Numbered from the stretch's first letter, positions 13,201 to 24,880 are shown. The stretch: DNA of 64,000 nt from Trichuris trichiura (GCA_037903355.1 JBAJFE010000004.1:2790001-2854000), one strand, 5' to 3'. Numbers and translations: made by a program. The notes: generated by a model not told the origin, from the letters alone.

Positions 13201-13662
13201 CCGGTGGAACAGCCTTTTTACCACAGGCATAAGCTCACCTTGAAATGCATTATTTCTGCCACGTGGTATTTATAGTACATACCTCAAGATGGTAATGCCG
13301 GCGAACTCTTTGCAAGCGAAAGCGCTAAGCAGCTGAGAGATGAGATGGGAGGAACCTGCTCAGACGATAAATTGCTTGAAATAGTTGATGCTAAAAGACT
13401 GGTATGAAGGTTTTGATCTACTCGGAAGGTTTGATGTGATTTTCAGATTCATGGAGGCTACCTGAAGGATAACTTGAACACGGACAACGCTTGGATGGAA
13501 GGTTTTATTATTCATCTTACTGATCCTAACGGCAGTTGTTTCCCTCTACCACCTGCTTCGGAAAGTAGTCGCTACAATTGGCTGAATTTGCCGATGGACG
13601 GTGATGGCATCGACGATTATTTATCGCCGCTGATTAAGCCACTTTTGGCAAACTACAAGTAA
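10291..13662 (+). CDS. N2: secreted NUDT9-H-like protein, 9 exons, intact
   Basis: Predicted exons: 10291-10344, 10956-11162, 11787-11933, 12098-12148, 12216-12300, 12369-12492, 13163-13226, 13276-13401, 13447-13662; 1074 bases, 357 residues. The leader is MAANSVLILLVAFTCLLQ. Exon 2 has KCSGRREAPYGI and exon 3 has GECQFAARIN...LICYE, the conserved cysteine frame of the unknown N-terminal domain. Exon 4 is GISEEEICKTWRYPTSG, exon 6 has HERTGFGGVGAHEKLGPN and exon 9 has GGYLKDNLNTDNAWMEG, as in NUDT9/TRPM2. In exon 8 the Nudix helix position reads ESAKQLRDEMGG. One glutamate aligned with REx2EE may remain, but the R-E pair is lost. The donor after exon 7 is GC (CCACAG|GCATAAG), not GT. N2 is the tandem duplicate of N3. 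Confidence 0.83.
10760..10890 (+). repeat. Short tandem repeats in N2 intron 1
   Basis: Copies of a CTTGCCAATTATC / CCTATAGC motif repeat here. The paralogous N3 intron has only one, so the stretch expanded, or was lost, after the units duplicated. Confidence 0.5.
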
Positions 13663-16486
13663 TCAGGCAAACGGGATTAATCATGAATCTTCCGCTTTTG
13701 GCTATGATCACATTGTTATTAGTAAACTGAGAAAATGCTGGCATCTCTTAGTTTTTGTATTTTCAACGTTCCGCGTTATCACTGCGTTTATGTTCTTCTA
13801 GCGCGCCCACGAATTCAAGCGCTACCCATTTATCCTCGAATGACCTCGTAAATAGATGAACCTGCAAACTTGAGTTGTGTTACTGTAATTAATGTTCATT
13901 TCTTGAAACAAATAGGTTAATCACAGTTATCAACGACGCGTCCATCTCATCGATGACGTAATTCTGAATGCAGTAAAGTACAACTTCGTCTGAAGGAAAA
14001 AAATGTTGGCAAGATTATTGGGTATAAGCTAAAGCTGTAAGAGAGTTATTTGCTTATGAAATTAGCTTCTTCCATCCCATTTATGAGCGAAGCAGGTATA
14101 CCATCCGGAATGACATTTTGCTAAAACGCCGGTTGAGCTTAAGTATAAGCCAAGCAACGTAGAGCCCAAAGAAAAGTTAAGCATGAGCAAGTAATTTGTT
14201 GAATGATTCATATGGTAACATTAGGTAACGCAATGCTCATTTAGTACATAGACAAAATTTTCATTTACAGTGGTGGAAATGTGCACGCTTCCCTCAAGTA
14301 TGATGCCACTTAGTCAAAAAAATTTATGGGCCTTAAATTACAAGTGACTCAGCGAAGTGAGTCTGTAAATGTACCTGTACCAGCTACTGGACGAGGCCCC
14401 TGCTGATGACAACAATACGAGGGAGTTTATGATCTTAACTTAAGACAATCTATAGGGTGATATGACTGTGGTCTCCTCGTGTTACAGAGCCGCGCTCAGT
14501 CTGCAGAAGGTCATCCTGCTTGAGCACGCAGTCCCTATGCATCATAGCTTTCTTGGGCTATTATCCTCTCACAGATAACTGTCCCTCCTCGATTATTCAC
14601 CTTAATAGAGAGCAATGACTGTCTATATAAATGTTTGACGCGGGAATGGTTTGGATAGCCGAAATGGTCGTGCGGTTTTCTGTCGTACCACTATCACTGT
14701 TGTGTACTTTCTGTACGAAGTTAACCAAAGAATTCTTTCAATAAAAGAGCTATACTGGCTGTATATTGTCTCAATGAGCACTGAGATTTAGTGTGTTCAT
14801 CCTGTAACTGATGCAATATGTTAAATACGAAGTTTAACTTAATCCAAGCCTTCGTCTTCACGTAAAAGATTATCCTCATTTTTCAACAGTCTAAGGCGAA
14901 TGAATACACCAGTCAAATGCATCCGTGAAACAAAATGCCTGGAAAAGAATACCAAATACGAGTAGCACATGAGACAAATATTTGATGAGGGTAGAGATCC
15001 AAACACAATCAGTTCTTTGAAACAGCCGCGTGTTTACATTTTTACATTCGGTTGAGTTCTGAAAACTATAGTTGGTCTTTTTACATGCAACGTGAAGATT
15101 AACCAGTTTTTCTTCCTGGAAAAACTCTAGGCTCGTTAGGAAAAGCACTATATTCAAAAACGTGAAGAAACTGTAAGCCATAGTATTACAGTTCTCTCGA
15201 AAACGACACGCAAAAATAGTAATACATAGGCTCAAAAACAACTGCACTTTTAACTTATGCTCAAAAAAGGTAAAGCTTTTCTGAGGTAATTGAGGATATA
15301 CGTTATCTGCGTTACTGCATCAGTAATTTCTATTCTGAGCGATAAGGTACAGGGTTTCAATACTATGCGGCCGTACACTCCAACGTTTTAGGACCAGGGC
15401 GCCCTTTTGCAACTCGCATATTTCTGAGACCTTTACGTTTTCTCGGTCGTCAATTACCTCCTGGGGCTGCTGAAGCCGTATCGTCACCCTATACATGCTG
15501 CTGGAGCCGCTGATCATCAGGGCCCCTCCATCTCTGAGGAATCCTTACGTCACTCTGTTTAGTATAGTCCTGGCTGAGCAATCACGAAGTACTAATTAAA
15601 TGGTAAATACAATTTAGAACAAATCGTTTTGAAAGAGATCTACCCTTTGACATCACAAAAGTATTTGGAAGCTGGTGAAGACCGGAATATCTTTTCCCAA
15701 AATAAAAACTAGGCATGAGCATTGGCATACAAAAGTAACTGCATGTGCTATCACTGGTTCGGTTCATTCTGAATACAAGTTTCTATTCACAGTGTAGACG
15801 AGTATTTTTGAACTTCACCAAAAGCAAGGCTGTTTGAACAACGAAATTGAAATCACTTTCTGTTTTTCACTTTGCCACAGAGCTGACGAGTTCATTTTAC
15901 GCATATTGGAAAAATCTCACCGCGAGTTTAAAAATTGATTGCTTCATACAAAACTCAATTCGTAGCGACAATGATCGAGACGGAAGTGTTGTTCTCGGAG
16001 TCACTCACCTAAAAATAAGCGCTTTTACAAAAGTTCGTCACAGACTTTAACACTGGCAAGTGAAAACAATGAGATAGGGAAATCAGGGAAACAAAATCGA
16101 AGTTGAGGAAACTCAGTACGATTAGTTTGCACTCTTCCTTTCCCAAAACGTTTGTTTATAGGATGAAATGGAAAGTGACACTTTATCTGCAGCGCTTTCT
16201 TGAACCAGGAAGAAGCGGAAGACATTTTTACACTCGGATAGTTAGCTCTACGAAGCGACTGCACAAAGCAGCTGCACTATATAGAATACATAAGAGCTAA
16301 AAATAAGCTGAACGACATGAGTGTTGTACCTACTTGCTTACCAGTCAAACCAAAAAGGAAATGTGGAATTGAAAAGTAATCAGACGTGATGTAAAGCGCT
16401 AGTACTACCCCAGCATATGATCATGAGATAAGGCTGAAAAAATGAATGCCTAGTTATGCGCTGTTCGTCATGAACTGTCATCTCTC
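13663..16486. other. N2 downstream region; conserved in unit 2
   Basis: There is no plus-strand gene. A possible LTR-like patch has TATATAAATG near 14624 and AATAAA at 14740. Minus-strand hydrophobic open frames (14891-15247 and 16025-16264) are annotated separately as a possible opposite-strand gene. Everything here has a counterpart at 21778-24880. Confidence 0.45.
13889..16330 (-). CDS. Possible multi-exon membrane protein, opposite strand, unit 1
   Basis: Minus-strand open pieces recur in unit 2. 16264-16025 includes WFKKALQIKCHFPFHP, and a related piece (FKEVFQIKYNFPC) lies upstream of N8. 15247-14891 is a 118-codon frame rich in L/F/I with SFFTFLNIVLFLTSLEF. A last piece near 13950-13889 reads MDASLITVINLFVSRNEH and then stop. 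The layout recalls multipass receptors such as arthropod gustatory receptors, but I cannot join exons convincingly. The unit 2 counterpart of the last piece has a one-base deletion that disrupts it. It could be a pseudogene or chance AT-rich frames. Confidence 0.22.
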
Positions 16487-16493
16487 TATAAAA
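16487..16493 (+). promoter_or_regulatory. TATA box of orphan exon 1
   Basis: TATAAAA followed by TCAATTCAGC and then ATG at 16542, matching the N4 promoter at 24881. Confidence 0.55.
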
Positions 16494-16541
16494 GCTTAGG
16501 TGAAAATGAGGCTGCATCAATTCAGCTCAATTGGAACAACG

Positions 16542-16583
16542 ATGATCGTCCGTTGCCTTCTAACTCTCTTTCTGCTGAGCCAG
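16542..16583 (+). pseudogene. Orphan exon 1 (leader only) of a truncated N4-like copy
   Basis: It encodes MIVRCLLTLFLLSQ and ends CAG|GTAATT, closely matching N4 exon 1 (24936-24977) including the promoter. About 250 bases later the sequence jumps at GCGCCAGCTGCTT into the 5' flank of N3, so exons 2-9 are missing. It is the truncated edge of the tandem duplication. Because promoter, start and donor are intact, it could still splice in phase 0 into N3 exon 2 at 18082. Confidence 0.75.
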
Positions 16584-17479
16584 GTAATTCAACGTAGGAT
16601 CACCAATTTAGTCATTCTCATTTGGGCCATATAGCATTTTAATGACTTTCTACATTTGGTCTTCATTTTACAACAACAGCAGTAGAAGAAATGTGAGCAC
16701 CAATATTAGTAACATAAGAAACGCAGCACTTTCCATGGGACAGGTTGGCTTCGCAACTTAGCTAAGTCTTTGATGTATGGAAATAAGGGAAAGCGTGTCG
16801 TAAGTTTTACACACGCAAAAGCGCCAGCTGCTTTGTGCAGTAAAATGGCGTCTTTTCCTTTCTGATAAAGCGATCTTTAACAACAAATGTGTAAATCAAT
16901 AGTTCTCAAAGGGTGACGGTGAACATTATAGGAAGAGGTGACCGATAGAAAAGTTACCAGGAAGGGAGTTGATGAAAAGCGGTGGTAGAAAGGCTGATGC
17001 GGGAGGGAAGCATCATTTGATGGAAATAGACTGCTAACAGTTCTGTGACTTGTATATAATTTTTCATTCTCTGAATTACGTTAGAGCAATGAATATATGG
17101 GATTTTGATTTTATGATTCCCCCGTTTACTCAACATATGTATGCTCCACAGAATCAATGAATCAATGGGGCTTTCATATGCATCGTACTGAAAAGGCAGA
17201 AACAAATTAGTTCAGAGGGCTAGCATTCAGAACACACGCAGGTTAAATGGCACTAAATTATTAGTAATTATTTCCCATTGATAAGAAAGCAGAAACAACT
17301 TGTGTACTACAAATAAAAGCAAGAAGCACTAACGTAACATAGAGAAGAGAAGAAGGGACCATTTGCTAGATTCATGAGAGCTTCCATACAAAACATTCTC
17401 CTAGATGGAATGACGTGACGCATAATATGTTAATAAATCATGTAAACGAGCGTGACGCAGCTGAGCTGACATAGCTCAT

Positions 17480-17486
17480 TATAAAA
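17480..17486 (+). promoter_or_regulatory. TATA box of N3
   Basis: TATAAAA lies 41 bases before the start codon, in the same context as N2. Confidence 0.6.
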
Positions 17487-17520
17487 CGGTAGAACGTTGG
17501 CAAAAATTAACCTTCAGCTC

Positions 17521-20500
17521 ATGGCAGCGAATTCCGTTCTAATCTTGCTAGTGGCATTAACCTGCTTGCTTCAGGTACGTAGTGCCCATTTTAATTGCTA
17601 GACAAAGCTTTGAGAAGTAAAAACTCACAAAGGTACGTGCTCACGTGACCGCTGGTTAAGGAGCTCAAAGGAGCTCACAATTTAAAGCGAGCGATGTGCT
17701 CCAGGGTTGCATTGGATCATAAGTGATAATGTATAGATTGCCAGTCTGTTGGCACCATTGATAAAAGCGTGTACTTATATTAGCATATCTGATAAATGGT
17801 CGACCAAGTAGCATTTCAAATATATCAAGGAAAACGGTCTGTTGTACCGCTTAGTAGACAACTATTAGTAAACGGCCATTGCTGCGGATGCGAAGCAGAC
17901 AGCAAAGCTAAACCATTTGCTCACAGACTATTGTATTACGCGTACGGTACATGCAGCTAGGCAATAAAAGATGGTGACTTTTATCAACGGTTATAGCAAA
18001 GATTATCACCTTGCCAATTATCAGTAAAATGCAGGCAGTTTATGGTGCGGTAATTAAGATTCACTGGAAGAACCATTTTAGCCAGCATTGCAACAACTGC
18101 TTCGATGGGAAGAAGAAGAAAGAAGAAACTTCGGGCGATCTGCTAAGGCGTTCATCGCCCAAGCTATATATCCACGAGCTCTTAGACACATGGCCAAAAC
18201 GTTTTCAATAAAATGTTCTGGAAGAAGGGAAGCTCCATACGGAATCACCATGAGAACATTTGAAGTGGTGGAATGCCGATGCAACCCGGTAAGATCGCAA
18301 AATTCTTTTTTGGCTTGTTGGTTAAACTTTTCTGTAGCTTTTCATGCGACCGTTTCACTAATTGTTTTCACGAAGGTAATCATGGTAAGAAGTTAATGCG
18401 AATGACATAATTGAAAGGGATGAACAAATTTCTATGACACGAACAAATATCAAACTCAATACGCTTTATGTAAAAGCCCTGTTACCAACGAATCCAAAAC
18501 CAGCCTAAAATTATGTATGTTTATTAACAACACACATTATGAAACATTGATCTATTGCTCGCTGAAATATGCACTGCATTTGAGTTATATTGAGTTTGTT
18601 CAGATAAGCAGCCTTTCTTGGTGCATAACTTCATTAAAATAATGACAAAAAAATTTAAAGCACTTACTGAATCCACAAATATTCAACGACTGGAAGCCCA
18701 TCCAATACAAATGGAGCATGTGATCCTTCATGTGTAATGTCATGTACTATGTGTGCAAATGAGTAAAAATTACCAGTCTATGTAAAGAGGAATTAGGTTT
18801 CTTGAAGCAATTATGCATGATCAATTTTTGTTAAGCGTAACAGTAGCATTGCCTCTGTAGTTACACCTCTCGACGCAGATATGTTTTGTTAAAACGCTGA
18901 ACTGATGACTAAAAACGTTTGCCTGCAGCTTTACTGCACGGGAAATTGCCATGACTCGCACGAGCCAGTACTTGGAGAGTGTCAATATGCAGCAAGACTT
19001 AATGAAACAGCGACGATAAAAGAGAACTTCTTGGGCCTGATATGCTATGAGAGAAGGAGCAACATACTAAATACGGTACGTTTTACATGACTGTATAGTA
19101 AATTATTAACTGTAGCAACGAATAACATCGGTATATTTCATGGAAGGAAAATAAATTTTGGGAGTTCAGCATTCAATACTTAAATTTTTTATTTTAACTT
19201 TCATAAGCAGTAGATCAGTTCCTGTTCCTTTTCTTTTCAGGGCATTAGCGAAGAAGAAATTTGTAAAACATGGCGATATCCTACTTCAGGCGTAAGGCAG
19301 ATCTGAAAATATTAATTTGATGTAACTGTCTAACCGATGAATTTATATGTATTTCCAGACTCCACAGTTTCGAATACCTGGCTATCTAAAGTCACCAGCG
19401 GCCGAATTATATGTTTACTTTCCTCCTCAAATGGAGAAGCGTAGTAATGATAATGATACTGAACAATTCCTTGCAGTTCATTTGCTTATATTGTTCGCTT
19501 GAATTTGTTAGCTAACGAACCGTTCATTTTGGAAAATGACTGGCCAAAAAATGAACGCGAACGAACAGGATTCGGGGGAGTTGGAGCTCATGAAAAGCTT
19601 GGACCTAATAGTGTCCTCTATATCGTAGTTACCAGGTATCTTCAATTTTCTATTTAATGAGCACTGCTTCCAGAACTGTGATTGATAAATTTGAGCACAA
19701 CTAAGCGCAGACTAGGGCTAAGCTGCAACTAAGTTGAGAAGAAGAAGGGGCATTGAATGCTGGCTAAAGTTACTGCAGTTGGATTAGTCTTATTTTATAA
19801 AATTCTTTTCTTCATTTTAGTGAGTAAAAAGAAACAGCAAAATCTTTCCCAGTCAATAATTTCAGAAACGTTTTAGCTAGATATGAAGGATTAAAGTTAC
19901 GAATACACAACATAGTGGTCATTCCTGTCCTGAAAAAGTTCTATTTTTCTTCTTGAAATGAAATCACCAAGAAAAACGTGAATAATAATGGTAACAGTTC
20001 CTTAAGTTTGAGTATACAGCCCTAATTGGAATCACGCTTATAGAAGATTGATTATGTTAAATACTAGCTTAAAAAATAACGGTGGAAAGGCATAGGTGCA
20101 CTTTAAGCAGAAAATTTGCGTTCAAAAAAAGCAGTCAATACAACGGGAAAGAAATGCAGTAAAACGCCCGTAAGTTGGCCACCCAACAAACTGGGGAAAA
20201 CTGGTCAACATATAGGAAGTGGCCCGGCTAACGTGCGGACAAATCAACTGGGCAAAATTCGGTCAACTTTAGGGAGGTGGTCACCATATAGGAGTGGTGA
20301 ACTTCAGGGGTTTTACTGTAGATACCTATGCGTGCGCTTCCATTTAATTTCTCTAAGCCAGGGGTGGGGAACGTCCGGCCCGCGAGACCATTTTCCGCCC
20401 ACGCGCTGGGGCAACCGCACGCGGATGTGAGATTCAGGGAAATGTGATTGTAGGAGGTTATTTTTCATAATGCGATAAACGTAATGTATGTGAATCCTAG

Positions 20501-21777
20501 TAAGAAGATAAATCTTGCGTAACAAGCAGGGAGCGTCAGGCTGGCTAGGATGACTGCGTTGCTGACTGCTCTCTGTCCACAAACGTACATTGTTAGTCCT
20601 CGGTGACACGTAGTAGGCGCCACTATAGTGTGTGTGCGCGCGTAAGTAGCGTGGACGATTCCTTTATTCGAGATAACGACTGTTCAGCTTGCTAGAGCAC
20701 TTCTGCTTTTTTTGCTCTCAGTAGTCACTAGCAACGTTCTCGTCGGTTTGCGCCGGCCTCCTGTCCTTTACATCTTCGAAGTACAAAAAGGTTATTTTGT
20801 TCTGTCCAGTTGCGATTATGTTCTTGACAACTGGGTTTTCATAATGAAAAGCTTTATTACGGATAGATTCCCGTTATTTATGTATGAAAAAAACTCCGGA
20901 GCTTTCGGGTCAATCGAGACCCGTCATCAGCGGTCTTAAATTGTAAATATGGGTTGCAGAATTGTCTCAAAATTCTGCCTTTTGTCTCGGAGTTTCCTCA
21001 CTAGGGAAAAGCAGTTCCAAGCATCTTATTACGGGTGACTTAATAAACAAACGTGCAATTAAGCAGGCTGTTTTTCGTTCGTTTCTATCCGGCCCGCGAA
21101 CGGTCCTATAAGCGTCTAAACGGCCCGCGGCACCTAAACGGTTCCCCACCCCTGCTCTAAGCGGTCAAGCAACCCAGAAGCTTCAATTGCTGTACATTAC
21201 TCACACGACTGTATAATATGGATACGATTTAAAGACACAAACCTTAAGGCGTTATTAAACGTTGTTCACTATTTCAGACAAAAACTAGACGAATTCGAAG
21301 TAATCGCTGAGCAAACCGGTGGAACAGCCTTCTTACCACAGGCATAAGCTCATCTTCAAATGCATTATTTCTGCGACGTAGTATTTATAGTATATACCTC
21401 AAGATGGTAATGCCGGCGAACTCTTTGCAAGAGAAAGCGCTAAGCAGCTGAGAGATGAAGTGGGAGGAACTTGCTCAGACGAAAAATTGCTTGAAATAGT
21501 TGATGCTAAAAGACTGGTATGAAGGCTGTGATCTACTCGGAACGTTTGATGCGATTTTCAGATTCATGGAGGCTACCTGAAGGATAACTTGAACACGGAC
21601 AACGCTTGGATGGAAGGTTTTATTATTCATCTTCCCGATCCTGAGGGGAATTGTTTCCCTCTATCATCTGTTGCGCAAAGTGGTCGGTACAGTTGGCTGA
21701 ATTTGCCGATGATCGGTGATGGCATCGACGATTATTTATCGCCAATGATTAAGCCACTTTTGGCAAACTATAAGTAA
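17521..21777 (+). CDS. N3: secreted NUDT9-H-like protein, 9 exons, intact
   Basis: Predicted exons: 17521-17574, 18082-18288, 18929-19075, 19241-19291, 19359-19443, 19512-19635, 21278-21341, 21391-21516, 21562-21777; 1074 bases, 357 residues, the same exon lengths as N2. The leader is MAANSVLILLVALTCLLQ. Exon 3 reads LYCTGNCHDSHEPVLGECQY, exon 6 GFGGVGAHEKLGPN and exon 9 NTDNAWMEGFIIHLPDPEGN. The Nudix position reads GNAGELFARESAKQLRDEVG, the most Nudix-like of the set, but it still lacks the R-E pair. Intron 6 is enlarged by a hAT-type element, and exons on both sides are undamaged. The donor after exon 7 is GC (21342). Differences from N2 are scattered through exons 2, 3 and 9. Confidence 0.83.
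20359..21154. mobile_element. hAT-type non-autonomous element with 8-base target duplication
   Basis: Inverted ends CAGGGGTGGGGAACG and GGTTCCCCACCCCTG are flanked by CTCTAAGC at 20351-20358 and 21155-21162. That 8-base duplication is typical of hAT insertions. The paralogous intron of N2 (near 13040) has the uninterrupted site CTCCAAGTGGTCAAG. No transposase frame is visible. A Penelope-like fragment is nested at about 20825-20945. Confidence 0.85.
20825..20945 (-). repeat. Penelope-like fragment nested in the hAT-type element
   Basis: CATAATGAAAAGCTTTATTACG, broken by a few substitutions, runs to CTCCGGAGCTTTCGGGTC and GACCCGTCATCAGCGGTC. It matches one arm of the 47.4 kb palindrome. Only one arm is present. 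The hammerhead-like box is on the minus strand (20901-20930). Confidence 0.6.
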
Positions 21778-23381
21778 TCAAGCAAGGGGGATTAACCATG
21801 AATCTTCCGCTTTTGGCTATGGTCATACTGTTTATTAGTAAACTGAGAAAATGCTGGCATCTCTTGCTTTTTGTATTCTCAGCGCTCCGCGTTTTCACTG
21901 CGTTTATGTTCCTCTAGCGCGCCCAAGAATTCAGGCGATACCCATTTATCCTCGAATGACCTCGTAAATGGATGAACCGGCAAACCGGAGTTGTAATACT
22001 GTAATTAATCCTCATTTCTTGAAACAAATAGGTTAATCACAGTTATCAACGACGCATCCATCTCGTCGATGACTAATTCTGAACGCAGTAAAGTACAATT
22101 TTGTCTGAAGGGGAAAAAGTGTTGGCAAGATTGTTGGGTATAAGCTAAAGCGGTAAGAGAGTTATTTGCTTACGAAAATAGCTTCTTTCATCCCTTTTAT
22201 GAGCGAAGTAGGTATACCATCCGGAATGACACTTTGCTAAAACGTCGGATGAGCTTAAGTATAAGCCCAGCAACGTAGAGCCCAAAGAACAGTTAAGCAT
22301 GGGCAAGTAATTCTTTGAATAATTCATATGGCAACATTAGGTGATGCGATGCTCATTCAGTACATAAACAAAATTTTCATTCACAGTGGTGGAACTGTGC
22401 GCGCGTCTCAAGTATGATGCCACTTCGTGAAAAAAATTTATAGGCCTTAACTTACAAGTGACGCAGCGAAGTAAGTAAGTGTGCCTGCACCAGCTAATGG
22501 ACGAGGCCCCTGCTGATGACAACAATACGAGGGCGTTTATGGCCTTAGCTTAGGACCATCCTTAGGGTGATATGACTGTGGTCTCCTCCTGTTACAGAGC
22601 CGCGCTCAGTTTGCAGAAGGTCATCCTACTTGAGCTCGCAGTCCCTATGCATTATTGCTTTCTTGGGCTGTTATCCTCTCAGAGGTCACTGTCTCTCCTC
22701 GATTATTCGCCTTAATAGAGAGCAATGACCGTCTATATAAATGTCTGACACGGGAATGGTTTGGTTAGCCGAAATGGTCGCGCGGTGTTCTGTCGTACCA
22801 CTATCACTGTTGTGTACCTTCTGTACGAAGTTAACCAAATAATTCTTTCAATAAAAGATCTATACCTGTTGTATATTGTCTCAATGAGTACTGAGATTTA
22901 GTGTGTTTATCCTGTAACTGATGCACTATGTTAAATACAAAGTTTGACTTAATCCACGCCTTCGTCTTCAAGGAAAACATTATCCTCATTTTTGAACAGG
23001 CCAAGCGAATGAATACAGCAGTCAAAAGCGCCCGTGAAACAAAACGCGTGTAAAAGAAATACCAAATACGAGTAGCTCATGAGACAAATATTTGATGAGG
23101 GTAGAGATCCAAATACAAACAGTCCTTTGAAACAGCCGCGTGTTTACATTTTTCCATTCAGTTGAGTTCTGAAAGCTATGGTCGGTCCTTTTACATGCAA
23201 CACGAAGATTAGCCAGTTTTTCTTCTTGGAAAAACTCTAGGCTCGTTAGGAAAAGCACAGTATTCAAAAACTTGAAGTAACTGTAAGCCACAGTATTACA
23301 GTTCTCTCGAAAACGACACGCAAAAATAGTAATACATGGGCTCAAAGACAACTGCAGTTTTAACTTACAGTGAAGAAATGG
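21778..23381. other. N3 downstream region
   Basis: This is the counterpart of 13663-15260. No plus-strand gene is seen. A conserved TATATAAATG near 22734 and AATAAA at 22850 may belong to an old solo LTR shared by both units. Confidence 0.4.
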
Positions 23382-24744
23382 TTTCATGTCGAGTTTCTTT
23401 TACGGAAAGTTTGTCCCGTTGACAATATTTTTATTCCGGAGCTTTCGGGTCAAACGAGACCCGTCTTCAGTGGTATTAATATAAAACAATGAAGTAACCA
23501 AGCAAGGTTACTTCATTGTTTTATATTAATACCACTGAAGACGGGTCTCGTTTGACCCGAAAGCTCCGGAATAAAAACATTGTCAAAGGGGCAAACTTTC
23601 CGTAAAAGAAACTCGACATGAAACTACACGGTCCTGTACCAAGAAGTTACATTTACAAAGTGAAGAAATGGTACAGCTTTTCCGAAGTGATTGAGGATAT
23701 ACGTTATATGTGTTACTGCATCAGTAATTTCTGTTCTGAGCGATAAGGTACAGGGTTTCAATACTATGCGGCCGTACATCCCAACGTTTCAGGACCAGGG
23801 CTCCCTTTCGCAACTCGCATATTTTTGAGACCTTTACATTTTCTCAGTCGTCCTTTACCTCCTGGGGCTGCTGAAGTCGTATCGTCACCCCATGCGTGCT
23901 AGAGTTGGTGACCTTTAGGGCCCTTCCATCTCTGAGGAATCCTTAGGTTACCTTACTTCCCCAAGTCCCGGCTGAGCAATCGCGAAGTACTAATTAAAGG
24001 GCGAGTACGATTTAGAACAAATCGTTTTGAAAAAGATCTACCCTTTGACATCACGAAGGTCTTTGGAAGGGGGTGAGGACCGGAACGTCTTTTCTCAAGA
24101 TGAAAACAAGGCATGAGCATTGGAATACAAAAGTAATTGCATGTGCTATTACTGGTTCGGTTCATTCTGAATACAAGTTTCTATTTACAGTGTAGACGAG
24201 TATTTTTGAACTTCACCAAAAGCAAGGCGGTTTGAGCAACGAAATTGGATTCATTTTCTGTTTTTCACTTTGCCACAGAGCTGACGTGTTCATTTTACGC
24301 ACACTGGAAAAATGTCACCGGGACTTCAAAAATTGATTGCCTCATACAAAACTCAATTCGTACCGCACAATGATCGAGACGGAAGTGTAGTTCTTGGAGT
24401 CACTCATCTAAAAGTAAGCGCTTTTACAAAAGTTCGTCACGGCCTTTAACACTGGGAAATGAAAACAATGGTACAGGGAAATCAGGGAAACAAAATTAAA
24501 GTTGAAAAAACCCAGTACGAGTAGTTCACACTCTTCCTTCCGGAAAGCGTTTCTCTGTAGGATGAAATGGAAAGTGACACCTTATCTGCAGTGCTTTCTT
24601 GAACCAGGAAAAAACAGAAGACACTCTTACACTCAAATGGTTAGCTCTATGAAGCAATTGCACAAAGCAGCTGCACCATATAAAGTACATAAGAGCTAAA
24701 AATAAGCTGAACATGAGTATTGTACTTACTTGCTTACCAGTCAA
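22005..24744 (-). CDS. Possible multi-exon membrane protein, opposite strand, unit 2
   Basis: Counterpart of the minus-strand frames in unit 1. 24744-24526 begins MTGKQVSTILMFSLFLALMY and continues into WFKKALQIRCHFPFHP. 23387-23022 contains FLNTVLFLTSLEFFQEE and stays open over the same ~95 codons as unit 1. A Penelope-like insertion now separates these pieces, and the putative last exon near 22060 has lost one base (AATTAGTC versus AATTACGTC). If it was a receptor-like gene, this copy is probably broken. Confidence 0.2.
23382..23658. mobile_element. Palindromic Penelope-like insertion, 13-base target duplication
   Basis: AGTGAAGAAATGG is duplicated at 23369-23381 and 23659-23671, and the site is empty in unit 1. 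Two ~120-base arms (23382-23503 and about 23507-23623) meet head to head at AAGCAAGG. The right side carries an extra tail, CTACACGGTCCTGTACC. Each arm has a hammerhead-like box: CTGAAGA, stem GGGTC/GACCC, then GAAAG (23535-23563 plus; 23441-23470 minus). Penelope-like elements are known to carry such motifs in their terminal repeats and often insert with inverted ends. No reverse transcriptase is present here. Confidence 0.65.
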
Positions 24745-24880
24745 ACCAAAGCAAATGTGGAATTGAAAAGTAATCAGACGTGATGTAAAGCGCTAGTACA
24801 GCACTAGCATTTAATCACGAGATAGGGCTGAATAAATAAATGCCCTGTTATGCGCTTTTCGTCATGAACTGTTATCTCCT

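Larger units (their letters stand above)
9576..16830. repeat. Segmental tandem duplication, unit 1
   Basis: This block, from CTGCTTTGCGCAGTAAAA onward, is collinear with 16831-25220. It carries N2, its 3' flank and exon 1 of a further copy (16542). The two units differ mainly by a hAT-type insertion and a Penelope-like insertion, both only in unit 2. Confidence 0.8.

Noticed and set aside
20116..20430. 104-codon plus-strand frame entering the hAT-type element
   Set aside because: It lies in intron 6 of N3 and crosses the element border; a by-product of the insertion.
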